DNA of 10,547 nt from JAZDCZ01 sp046757925 (GTDB lineage Bacteria > Gemmatimonadota > Gemmatimonadetes > Gemmatimonadales > GWC2-71-9): contig JBHHZE010000083.1 of the NCBI GenBank assembly GCA_046757925.1, positions 1-10,547 of the forward strand. Reading direction: 5' to 3'. Below the pieces are notes generated by a model. It made no database searches and was not told the origin of the DNA. It saw only the letters and a program-made list of their open reading frames with translations. Position 1 is the stretch's first letter. Each line of letters opens with the position of its first letter. This document shows positions 1-5,845 of the stretch, piece after piece. The translations under genes and the position numbers were made by a program.

Positions 1-69
1 CTGGGCGGCCAGCGGGGCCGGCATTGCCCAGGAGAGTTGAGCCACGAGCACGGCCATCAATATCAGCAT
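1..69 (-). CDS. N-terminus of an exported protein (partial, runs off the left edge)
   Basis: Read leftwards from an ATG at 69-67, the minus strand stays open to the window edge and encodes 23 residues that look like a Sec signal peptide. They begin MLILMAVLVAQLSWA and end in PLAAQ, a plausible signal peptidase I site. A GAGG lies at 75-72, but only 2 nt from the ATG, which is too close for good initiation. The in-frame ATG at 57-55 is an alternative start. An in-frame TAG lies a short distance upstream, so the gene cannot begin much earlier. The mature protein is outside the window, so no function can be given. It is transcribed away from the methyltransferase gene to its right. Confidence 0.45.
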   Translation of the reverse strand, partial: MLILMAVLVAQLSWAMPAPLAAQ

Positions 70-131
70 GGCCTCGGGACTCGGGGGATACTGTTCGACA
101 TGCTAACTCCCTTGCGGTAGAGGCAGTTTTT

Positions 132-165
132 GGGGGAACCGTCGCAGCCCCCCGGTGTCAGGGGG
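132..165. repeat. G-run/C-run/G-run set able to form two exclusive hairpins
   Basis: GGGGG at 132-136, CCCCCC at 148-153 and GGGGG at 161-165 lie within 34 bases. The C-run can pair with either G-run, giving a loop of about 11 nt on the left or 7 nt on the right, so the two hairpins exclude each other. No T-run follows on either strand, so this is not a classical terminator. It lies in the leader or promoter area between the divergent genes. A regulatory role is only a possibility. Confidence 0.3.
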
Positions 166-224
166 AAGATGCGGCCGGATGAGCGTTTTCGCGAGGTGTG
201 ACTGCCAAGTCATCGTCGCATCGA

Positions 225-234
225 TGTGATCACA
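225..234. promoter_or_regulatory. Perfect 10-bp palindrome TGTGATCACA, possible regulator site
   Basis: TGTGATCACA is its own reverse complement. It contains TGTGA and TCACA half-sites like those of CRP/FNR-type proteins, but without the usual 6-nt spacer, so it is not a standard CRP site. It lies about 190 bases before the methyltransferase start. A 10-bp palindrome can arise by chance in a window of this size. Confidence 0.2.
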
Positions 235-426
235 CCGCTGCGCGGCTCACGGAAAGCCGTTGTCGCTGTCGCGCGACGTGGCCGCTCTCGTTTTCGCCGG
301 CATGCTGTTATGTTGTGACCCGAACCAATTCTAGCCGTCGCGAGCTGGTCGCTGTAGCTGATCGTGCTCTCACCCAGGGGAGCCGTCGGGCGGCGGTGAG
401 TCTATGAAGACGAGACTACAGGGGCT

Positions 427-1170
427 ATGGGACTACTCGAATGGGCTCGCGGCTACTTCAACGTGCGCGTGCGCAAGGACTGGCACTTTCGCCGACTGAT
501 GGAAACGGCTCCGGCGATGCGCTGGCTCAATCCGCGACGAGGGGAACGTATTCTAGACATCGGGAGTGGCGACGGAACCTATGACTATCGGATGGCCCGC
601 CGCGGAGGGCGGGTTGTTGGGTTCGACCTCGATCGACCAAAGCTCCGCACCGCAACTCGCCACCATGGAGGCAAGGGACTTGCCTACGTCGAGGCGGACG
701 CCAGTGCGATGCCGGTAAAGAGCGGATGGTTCGATGTGGTGGTGAGCCTGTGCGTGTTCGAGCACTTGCAGAACGACGAGACCGTATTGGCCGAAGCACA
801 CCGCGCGTTGCGTGCTGGAGGTCGGCTCCTTCTCACGTTGGACAGCCTGAGCCGGTCGGATATCCCAGAAAGCTGGCGGGATCGACACCGCATCAAGCAC
901 GCCGTCCGCCAATTCTACACGGTGCCTGCAATTCAATCGAAGCTCGAGAAAAACGGCTTTCGGTTGATCCGATCGCGCTACCTACTCTCCTCTCGAATCG
1001 ACCTGCGATTCATCAAGTGGAGCTATGCCACGGAGCGAATGCGTGCAGTCCCCGCGGCGCTTGTGCGCACATTCCTGGTAACGCTGGGACGGTGGATGTG
1101 CGATGTGGCAAACTTTTTCTCTCGGTCAGACGGCGGTTGGACGTTACTGGTAGAGGCTTCGAGGGCCTAG
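427..1170 (+). CDS. Class I SAM-dependent methyltransferase
   Basis: A 247-residue cytoplasmic protein with a Methyltransf_11-type Rossmann domain. Motif I is ILDIGSGDG at residues 42-50, which binds S-adenosylmethionine. The acidic ribose-binding residue is in GFDLD (65-69). The motif around DASAMP...FDVVVSLCVFEHL spans about 91-114, and the post-II strand LRAGGRLLLTL spans 128-138. The C-terminal 100 residues are basic and aromatic, with a hydrophobic stretch near 208-222, and probably form the acceptor-binding part. The ATG at 427 is preceded by AGGGG at 420-424, which is rather close. The flippase gene follows after 55 bp on the same strand, so the likely job is methylating a glycan or lipid-linked sugar, or capping a surface polysaccharide. 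The substrate cannot be read from the sequence. The fold is certain and the role is inferred from the neighbour. Confidence 0.9.
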   Translation: MGLLEWARGYFNVRVRKDWHFRRLMETAPAMRWLNPRRGERILDIGSGDGTYDYRMARRGGRVVGFDLDRPKLRTATRHHGGKGLAYVEADASAMPVKSGWFDVVVSLCVFEHLQNDETVLAEAHRALRAGGRLLLTLDSLSRSDIPESWRDRHRIKHAVRQFYTVPAIQSKLEKNGFRLIRSRYLLSSRIDLRFIKWSYATERMRAVPAALVRTFLVTLGRWMCDVANFFSRSDGGWTLLVEASRA

Positions 1171-1225
1171 CGAGATCATTTGACACTATCTGATCAGCAA
1201 GGGAAATCCCACCGACGGTAGTCGC

Positions 1226-2770
1226 ATGTCCCCGACTCAAGACATTCACAAGGATGCCCGTGATCTAGCACGAGGTGCGCTACTCAGTCACCTGGGTACC
1301 GTCGCCAAGGTGAGCAAGTTCCTCTTTGTTTTGGTAGCGGCGCGTGCCTACGGGCCGGCTGCACTGGGGTACTACTTCTTGGCTTGGAACGTGGTCGATA
1401 TTGCTTCCAAGTTCGGACTCTGGGGCGTCGACCGCAGCCTGATCCGGGATATAGCCCGATACAACGTCGACGAGAGCGATCATACCAAGTCGACGCTGTT
1501 CGGCATCCTTCGCTTTAACCTCAGTATCGCAGTGGGTTTGAGCCTTGTCACAACGGCCGTATTGCTCTATGCCAGCCGGGCGATTGCACAGGGAATCTTT
1601 CACGATCTCCAAATGCTGGCGCCGCTGCGCCTGCTTGCCGCCGCACTCCCCTTCGTAGTCCTGACCCAAGCGCTAATCGCCACCACGAAGGCGCTGCGTT
1701 TCGTGCGGTACGAGGTGCTCGTCCGTCAGGGCATAGAACCTCTCGTGCTGCTACTGGTAATGGTGGCCCTGATCCCGTTTTCGTGGGGTGCGGTGGGGTT
1801 GGTCTTGGCCCATGTGTTCGCCAGCATGATCGGAACGTTGGCCGCAGCGACTGTCGCGCTGACGAAATTCCGATTTGTGGGCTGGCATCCGAGATCGCTC
1901 GCCGCAGCGATCAAGCGGGACACACTTCGTTTCACATCCCCGTTGGCGGCCATGGATGTTTTGAACCTCACGGTGGCACGGGTCGACATCATGCTCGTCG
2001 GAGCATTGTTGAATGCTGCGGCCGCCGGATCGTATGGCATCGCCATCGAGATCATCTCGCTCATCAAACGGATTCGCCAGGGATTTGAACCCGTCTTTTC
2101 CCCCATCGTCGCCGAACTGCACTACGGTGAGCAAGAGTCGCGGCTGCGGCGAAATTATGTCATTGTCACACGATGGTTGCTAGCCGGCACGCTCCCCACC
2201 GTCATCGCGATCGGGCTGTTCCCGACGCAGCTCTTGAGTCTGTTCAACGATGAGGCCAAGGTTGCGGCGGGCGCACTCATGGTTCTCGCCTTAGGCCACG
2301 GCTTGCTGGCAGTGTTCAGTGCTTCTGAAACGCTGTTGGTCATGACCGGGAAGTCTTGGCTCAATACGTTCCTGGCGGCGTCATCCCTGACGTTGAGCGC
2401 AGCGGTAGGGATTCTCCTCATTCCGAAGCTGGGGATTGTGGGCGGCGCGTTGGGAACACTCGTGGGCTACGCGTTCGTGAGCGGCGCGCGAGTTCTGCAG
2501 GGACATAGACTGATGGGGTTGCACCCGTTTGGCTACACCCTGCTCTGGCCCGTCGTCGTTGCGCTCCTGACCACCACGATCGTCTACGCACTTAACCTCG
2601 CGATTACAGTCGATTCGGCCGCGAAACTGATCGTGATGCTGGTGATCACAGCCGTCATCTATGGAGGAGGGTTTTTTGGGGGAGCGCGCGAGCCGGAGGA
2701 GCGGCAACTGATCGCCAGGCTGCGCGCCAGGTTGGCTGGCGGTCCCAATGAGCGATCTGAAACGCCTTAG
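1226..2770 (+). CDS. Polysaccharide/oligosaccharide flippase (Wzx, MOP/MATE superfamily)
   Basis: A 514-residue integral membrane protein with about 12-14 hydrophobic segments along its length and few polar loops, the usual size and layout of Wzx-type flippases. The N-terminus has the family pattern: an amphipathic start, then KVSKFLFVLVAARAYGPAALGYYFLAWNV-like residues at about 28-60, where AxxxGPxxxGxY is typical of polysaccharide-biosynthesis exporters. The family moves undecaprenyl-linked sugar units across the inner membrane for O-antigen, capsule or exopolysaccharide synthesis. The C-terminus is a short basic/acidic cytoplasmic tail (REPEERQLIARLRARLAG). The chosen ATG has only a weak Shine-Dalgarno, and no better in-frame start precedes the first helix. 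The methyltransferase gene is just upstream and the two are probably co-transcribed. No polymerase or glycosyltransferase is in the window, so the rest of the pathway must be to the left or elsewhere. Confidence 0.88.
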   Translation: MSPTQDIHKDARDLARGALLSHLGTVAKVSKFLFVLVAARAYGPAALGYYFLAWNVVDIASKFGLWGVDRSLIRDIARYNVDESDHTKSTLFGILRFNLSIAVGLSLVTTAVLLYASRAIAQGIFHDLQMLAPLRLLAAALPFVVLTQALIATTKALRFVRYEVLVRQGIEPLVLLLVMVALIPFSWGAVGLVLAHVFASMIGTLAAATVALTKFRFVGWHPRSLAAAIKRDTLRFTSPLAAMDVLNLTVARVDIMLVGALLNAAAAGSYGIAIEIISLIKRIRQGFEPVFSPIVAELHYGEQESRLRRNYVIVTRWLLAGTLPTVIAIGLFPTQLLSLFNDEAKVAAGALMVLALGHGLLAVFSASETLLVMTGKSWLNTFLAASSLTLSAAVGILLIPKLGIVGGALGTLVGYAFVSGARVLQGHRLMGLHPFGYTLLWPVVVALLTTTIVYALNLAITVDSAAKLIVMLVITAVIYGGGFFGGAREPEERQLIARLRARLAGGPNERSETP

Positions 2771-2897
2771 GGTCTTGTGGCGAACAGGCGGCGTCCGTGG
2801 AGATCTGTGAAGGAGTTGCTAAAGTTGCGCTGCTCTGGCTGTTCCGCGTCATGGGAGGTATCGTTTATCTAGGTATCGCTCGATCGAGGGTCACAGC
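2771..2897 (+). promoter_or_regulatory. Leader of the GntR-slipin operon with direct repeats and a palindrome
   Basis: This 127-bp gap follows the flippase. AGGTATCG occurs twice, at 2856-2863 and 2871-2878, with start points 15 bp apart. It is followed at once by the perfect 10-bp palindrome CTCGATCGAG at 2879-2888, which runs into the Shine-Dalgarno GAGGG (2886-2890), 7 nt before the GTG start. A repressor bound here would cover the promoter and ribosome-binding region, so this is a candidate autoregulatory operator for the GntR protein. YtrA-type operators are usually inverted repeats, so the palindrome is the better candidate of the two. No clear -35/-10 pair was recognised and there is no strong terminator for the flippase gene. 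Confidence 0.35.
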
Positions 2898-3332
2898 GTG
2901 TCGGATCATGATGGGACCGGCCTAGCCGAGAGATTAGCGCCGTATTTGAACCCCAGCAGCGGCAAACCGCTACACCGGCAGATTGTCGATCGGTTGTGGC
3001 TGGAGGTCGTAACGGGAACACTGGAAACCGGTGAGCGCCTACCCACGGTTCGCCAGCTGGCTGTGGACTTGAATGTCAGCCCCAATACAGTGGCGCAGGC
3101 TTTCAAGGAACTGGAATCACTCGGCGTTGTGGTCACGCGTCGGGGAACCGGCAGCTTCATCGGGCTGCGCGATCCGGATCGATCCGAAGTTGAGCGCCGC
3201 GCACAGCTCGAGCGCCTGTGCGAAGACGTCGCGTCGCAGAGCAGTGCGTTGGGAATACCGTTGACAGATGTAGTCGAGGTGCTCGACACTATGCGCTCGC
3301 CGGACCGCGACGGCAACTGCAGTGGGAGGTAA
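2898..3332 (+). CDS. GntR-family transcriptional regulator, YtrA subfamily
   Basis: A 144-residue protein. Residues 24-88 form the GntR winged helix-turn-helix: PLHRQIVDRL, then GERLPTVRQLAVDLNVSPNTVAQAF (45-69) as the recognition part, and LGVVVTRRGTGSFI (75-88) as the wing. The C-terminal tail (about 90-144) is short and helical, and contains LGIPLTDVVEVLDTM. There is no FadR, HutC or aminotransferase effector domain, which is the hallmark of the YtrA subgroup. It starts with GTG at 2898, with GAGGG at 2886-2890. Its TAA is 2 nt from the ATG of the slipin gene, so the two are very probably translated from one mRNA. YtrA regulators commonly repress their own operon, often one with membrane or ABC transporter genes. 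Control of the slipin gene is inferred from this arrangement. Confidence 0.92.
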   Translation: MSDHDGTGLAERLAPYLNPSSGKPLHRQIVDRLWLEVVTGTLETGERLPTVRQLAVDLNVSPNTVAQAFKELESLGVVVTRRGTGSFIGLRDPDRSEVERRAQLERLCEDVASQSSALGIPLTDVVEVLDTMRSPDRDGNCSGR

Positions 3333-3334
3333 CA

Positions 3335-4348
3335 ATGACCTACGTTCCAGTGCCAACTGTACAGCGGGCCGGGCAGCAGAGATCGAAGCACGTTGCCATG
3401 ACTAAGCAATCCCCCAATGATACCCGCTATCCGTTCGTTGCAGTCGTATCTGGTGTGGTCGCTGGAGGGGGGCTGGCCGGTCTCCTGTCGCTGCTTCCGT
3501 TTGGGAGTCAGTTGTGGAATGGTGTTCTGCTGCCGGCGATATCGGTGCTGGCCGGCATGTTAACCGGTGCCTCGATCAAGTTTGCGGATCAATGGGAAAA
3601 AGCCGTGGTGTTGCGGCTGGGAAAGTACCGCGGGTTACGGGGCCCCGGCGTTTTCTTTGTGATCCCGGTGGTCGACCGTGTACCCTACCACATCGATCAA
3701 CGTATCCGCACCACCGATTTCGGGGCGGAGTCGTGCTTGACCAAGGACACAGTGCCGGTCGACGTCGACGCTATCGCGTTCTGGATCGTCTATGATGCCG
3801 AACGCGCCGCGCTCGAGGTTCAGCAGTACGAACAAGCCGTGATCCTTGCCGCACAGACAGCGTTGCGGGATGCCATAGGCAAACACGATCTGGCCGAGTT
3901 GATTCAATCCCGTAAGGAACTGGGACACGGGCTCCAGCGAATCCTGGACGAGAAGATGCACGACTGGGGAATTCAGGTACAGTCGGTCGAGATTCGGGAC
4001 GTGATCATTCCCAAGGCCCTGGAGGAAGCGATGTCACGTCAGGCGCAAGCCGAGAGAGAGCGCCAAGCCCGCATCATTCTGGGCACTGCCGAGACTCAGA
4101 TTGCATCAAAGTTCGTGGAGGCGTCCGAGAGCTACGCGAAGAACCCCGTAGCGCTCAACCTGCGTGCCATGAACATGTTGTACGAGAGCATAGTCAAGCG
4201 CGGATCGCTCATGGTCGTACCTTCGGGCCTGGTGGACTCACTCAATCTCCAGGGCCTGTTGGGACTCGCCGGCGCAGCCAGCGCGAAAGGGCTGACGAAT
4301 CCCCCCGGTGAGCAGCAGGATGAGAATGAGGGTGATCGGGACGGCTAA
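3335..4348 (+). CDS. SPFH/Band 7 (slipin/stomatin-like) membrane protein
   Basis: A 337-residue protein. The frame is open upstream to 3218, but the ATG at 3335 is preferred because GGGAGG (3324-3329) sits at ideal spacing and the upstream part would overlap the GntR gene. After about 30 polar residues come two hydrophobic segments (about 33-56 and 60-80), then the Band 7 domain. Family landmarks are EKAVVLRLGKYRGLRGPGVFFVIPVVDRV (88-116), TKDTVPVDVDAIAFWIVYD (136-154), and the helical AEAMSRQAQAERERQARI-type coiled coil (about 230-248), followed by the slipin tail with LRAMNMLYE and SLMVVPSGLVDSL (291-303). Slipins form large ring assemblies on the inner membrane and act in membrane organisation, proteolysis scaffolding or stress. 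The usual partner NfeD protease is absent here. The tail is acidic. The TAA overlaps the stop of the opposite flavin reductase gene by 4 bp. Confidence 0.92.
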   Translation: MTYVPVPTVQRAGQQRSKHVAMTKQSPNDTRYPFVAVVSGVVAGGGLAGLLSLLPFGSQLWNGVLLPAISVLAGMLTGASIKFADQWEKAVVLRLGKYRGLRGPGVFFVIPVVDRVPYHIDQRIRTTDFGAESCLTKDTVPVDVDAIAFWIVYDAERAALEVQQYEQAVILAAQTALRDAIGKHDLAELIQSRKELGHGLQRILDEKMHDWGIQVQSVEIRDVIIPKALEEAMSRQAQAERERQARIILGTAETQIASKFVEASESYAKNPVALNLRAMNMLYESIVKRGSLMVVPSGLVDSLNLQGLLGLAGAASAKGLTNPPGEQQDENEGDRDG

Positions 4349-4848
4349 CCCCCGTAAAAGATTTTTTCGCCCAGATCCCTGAGCCACAACGTTCCTTCAT
4401 CGGGTCGGCCTTCGATATCTCCGGTAACACGGGCATCGACGACCTCACCCACGACAACGCTGTGGTCACCTTTTTCGATGAACTCCACAACAGAACACTC
4501 CACGGCCGCCGGTGCGCTCTCCAGAATAGGTGTGCCGGTTGTCCCGGCCTGGAACGCGTGGCCACCGATCTTGTCACCTTCGCGTTCTACAGGTTTGAAG
4601 AAATCGTACGCGACACCGCCCTGATCCTTGCCGAGCACGCTGAGGCCGAATCTCCGGACATCCTTTATGATCCCGTGAATGGCCGAATCGGCCTTGACTC
4701 CCACCACCAGAAGCGGCGGTGCAAAAGACGCCTGCGTCACCCAGTTCACGGTCGCCGCGCCCACCCGTCCGTCGTCGGCTTCGGCGGTCAACACGTACAG
4801 GCCATAGGGGATCATCCTCAGCGCAGTTTTCTTAGCATCGCTATCCAT
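4345..4848 (-). CDS. Flavin reductase-like, FMN-binding split-barrel protein
   Basis: A 167-residue protein of the flavin reductase-like domain family, covering almost its full length. Features are the N-terminal IPYGLYVLTA (13-22), the GAATVNWVTQASFAPPLLVVGV stretch (30-51) that in the family lines the FMN site, the FGLSVLG strand (67-73), and the AAVECSVVEFIEKGDHSVVVGEVVDA strands (114-139). Relatives reduce or carry FMN for partner monooxygenases, or act like flavoredoxin. The partner cannot be told here. The ATG at 4848 is preceded by GAGGA at good spacing. It is the last gene of a minus-strand set behind the decayed DinB gene (48 bp away). It converges on the slipin gene, and both stop codons share the bases CTAA at 4345-4348. 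Confidence 0.88.
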   Translation of the reverse strand: MDSDAKKTALRMIPYGLYVLTAEADDGRVGAATVNWVTQASFAPPLLVVGVKADSAIHGIIKDVRRFGLSVLGKDQGGVAYDFFKPVEREGDKIGGHAFQAGTTGTPILESAPAAVECSVVEFIEKGDHSVVVGEVVDARVTGDIEGRPDEGTLWLRDLGEKIFYGG

Positions 4849-4896
4849 GCAATCCTCGCGGTTCTGTGAATGTGGAAGAAGATAATACCCACGGCC

Positions 4897-5300
4897 TTAG
4901 AATAGCTCGTCCTCCGCCTCATACCATTCTTTGTCAGGACTTACCGGCAACGGCTGTTCGACTCCCACGTTGTCAGCATCGATGTTCGCAACAATGCAAT
5001 TCTCGGGCGGTATCGGAGATCCCGCCAGCCGCCGTAGCATCGCTAACTGACCGGCGTGGGTCATTGCATCTGCCAAGGGTCCTTTGTGGCTTCCGCGCCC
5101 GCTCGCCATTCGCCACCCGTAGAGCGCGTGCGCGCATAACCGAGCACGTCGGTCATATGACGGAGTGGTTGGTGTGGAGTTCTGACGCCCTCCTGGGCGC
5201 GAAAATCCCCAAATCCGGATGGGGCGCCGCGCAATGCCTTCTGTGTGCGATATGCAATGGCGGCGAGGAAGTGGCGCAGCAGTTGGCGCTCAGCATTCAT
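4897..5300 (-). pseudogene. DinB-superfamily protein, broken by an internal deletion and frameshift
   Basis: Two frames together give the two ends of a DinB-like four-helix protein. The first (from ATG 5300) has MNAERQLLRHFLAAIAYRTQ, GAPSGFGDFR and PLRHMTDVLGYA, matching helices 1-2 with a metal-ligand-type His near residue 48, then GGEW at about 62-65. It then runs off-frame into a TGA at 5063-5061. The second, in another frame, has GPLADAMTHAGQLAMLRRLAG (second His motif, about 5085-5023) and the tail GVEQPLPVSPDKEWYEAE. Relatives I recall are about 165 residues, with some 35-45 residues between these parts. Here they almost abut, so about 100 bp was lost with a change of frame. The start overlaps the upstream membrane-protein stop as ATGA (5300-5297), a relic of translational coupling. 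DinB proteins bind metal and often act as thiol-dependent enzymes. This copy is unlikely to fold. A sequencing error alone would not explain the missing middle. Confidence 0.75.
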
Positions 5301-5704
5301 GACGGCCTAGCGTCAGGCTTTGTTCTCAGCTTGCCAAGTCCCCACGTCATCAGTCCTAAGAACAACCCGTACAACAGACCGATCACGGGGCTCGAGATGA
5401 GAAAGGACAGCGGTGAGAGTGAGAACTGCCCGTCTTGAAATCGCGCTATGGCGTCGGGGTTGTTGGCACTGTAGGTCGAGAAGAAACTCGCCTCGATCAC
5501 GCCATTCCATATTCCGTCCATAAACCCCACGGCGAACCCGTTTGCAAAGAGTCGGCCTTTCGCGCGCCTTACCAGGACACCGGCACCGACGATGGCTATG
5601 CCGATCCAGAGATATGGCTCTATTCCCTGAGTGTAACCGTAGAGCGATGCGACCCCCATCGCCAGGCCGAATCCCGACAACATGAGAACGAGTCTCCAGT
5701 TCAT
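5297..5704 (-). CDS. Small four-helix membrane protein, DUF4199-like
   Basis: A 135-residue protein with four hydrophobic segments at about 4-24, 29-46, 54-77 and 99-123. The loop between the third and fourth contains STYSANNPDAIARFQDGQ (76-93). The layout and the GFxxGFxxGxxxxxxEASFFxxYxxxNPD stretch resemble DUF4199 proteins, whose function is unknown. The frame is open upstream to a TTG at 5779, but the extra 25 residues are polar and the ATG at 5704 has a G-rich stretch (GGGGG) about 7 nt before it, so 5704 is preferred. Its TGA overlaps the ATG of the decayed DinB gene by 4 bp, showing that the two were once translated together. It lies downstream of the phosphate transporter on the same strand. 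No charged catalytic motif is evident. The family assignment is tentative but the membrane topology is clear. Confidence 0.72.
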   Translation of the reverse strand: MNWRLVLMLSGFGLAMGVASLYGYTQGIEPYLWIGIAIVGAGVLVRRAKGRLFANGFAVGFMDGIWNGVIEASFFSTYSANNPDAIARFQDGQFSLSPLSFLISSPVIGLLYGLFLGLMTWGLGKLRTKPDARPS

Positions 5705-5723
5705 TCGTGGCCCCCGCTGATCG

Positions 5724-5729
5724 GTTATA
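5724..5729 (-). promoter_or_regulatory. Possible -10 box (TATAAC) for the DUF4199-like gene
   Basis: On the minus strand, TATAAC lies 19 nt before the ATG at 5704. No good -35 box is visible at 16-18 bp. If real, it would let the membrane protein and flavin reductase be expressed apart from the phosphate transporter. The match is weak. Confidence 0.2.
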
Positions 5730-5781
5730 GTGTGGTCCGGTTGGGGATCTACATTGTGCCGGGAGGTCTGGTTCGTCAATG

Positions 5782-5800
5782 CCGCAGGGGCAATCTGCGG
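5782..5800 (-). terminator. Hairpin after the phosphate transporter gene, weak terminator candidate
   Basis: CCGCAG at 5782-5787 and CTGCGG at 5795-5800 form a perfect 6-bp stem with a 7-nt loop, 46 bp after the transporter stop codon on the minus strand. No U-tract follows, so it may only pause or protect the transcript. It does separate the transporter gene from the next minus-strand gene. Confidence 0.3.
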
Positions 5801-5845
5801 AATCGTGGGACCGGATGCTCTGTATTGAGGCTGAAGCTGGAGCGC

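Larger units (their letters stand above)
70..426. other. Intergenic stretch without a supportable gene
   Basis: These 357 bases separate the leftward exported-protein start from the rightward methyltransferase and should hold the promoters of both. I found no convincing -35/-10 pair. The GTG-started 69-codon frame at 198-407 is rich in Arg, Ser and Thr, has no recognisable fold, and is probably not a gene. Visible structures are a G5/C6/G5 run set at 132-165, a 10-bp palindrome at 225-234, and a 7-bp inverted repeat (GGTGTGA 195-201, TCACACC 230-236) that includes part of that palindrome. Confidence 0.5.

Noticed and set aside
198..407. GTG-started 69-codon frame before the methyltransferase
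   Set aside because: Low-complexity Arg/Ser/Thr-rich translation, no ribosome-binding site, no family resemblance. Probably chance coding in GC-rich DNA.
3218..3334. Longer start for the slipin gene at 3218
   Set aside because: It would overlap the regulator gene by more than 100 bases and the extra residues are Arg-rich. The ATG at 3335 has a strong GGGAGG.
4897..5300. Programmed frameshift or Sec readthrough to restore the DinB protein
   Set aside because: No slippery sequence or hairpin is evident at the junction, and a middle segment of the family is missing. The TGA at 5063-5061 is out of frame with the second part.
4866..5438. 190-codon plus-strand frame across the DinB remnant
   Set aside because: It is antisense to recognisable DinB and membrane-protein sequence, and its own translation shows no motif. 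It stays open only because of high GC.
5705..5779. TTG start at 5779 adding 25 residues to the DUF4199-like protein
   Set aside because: The added segment is polar and unlike a membrane-protein start. The ATG at 5704 directly precedes the first helix.
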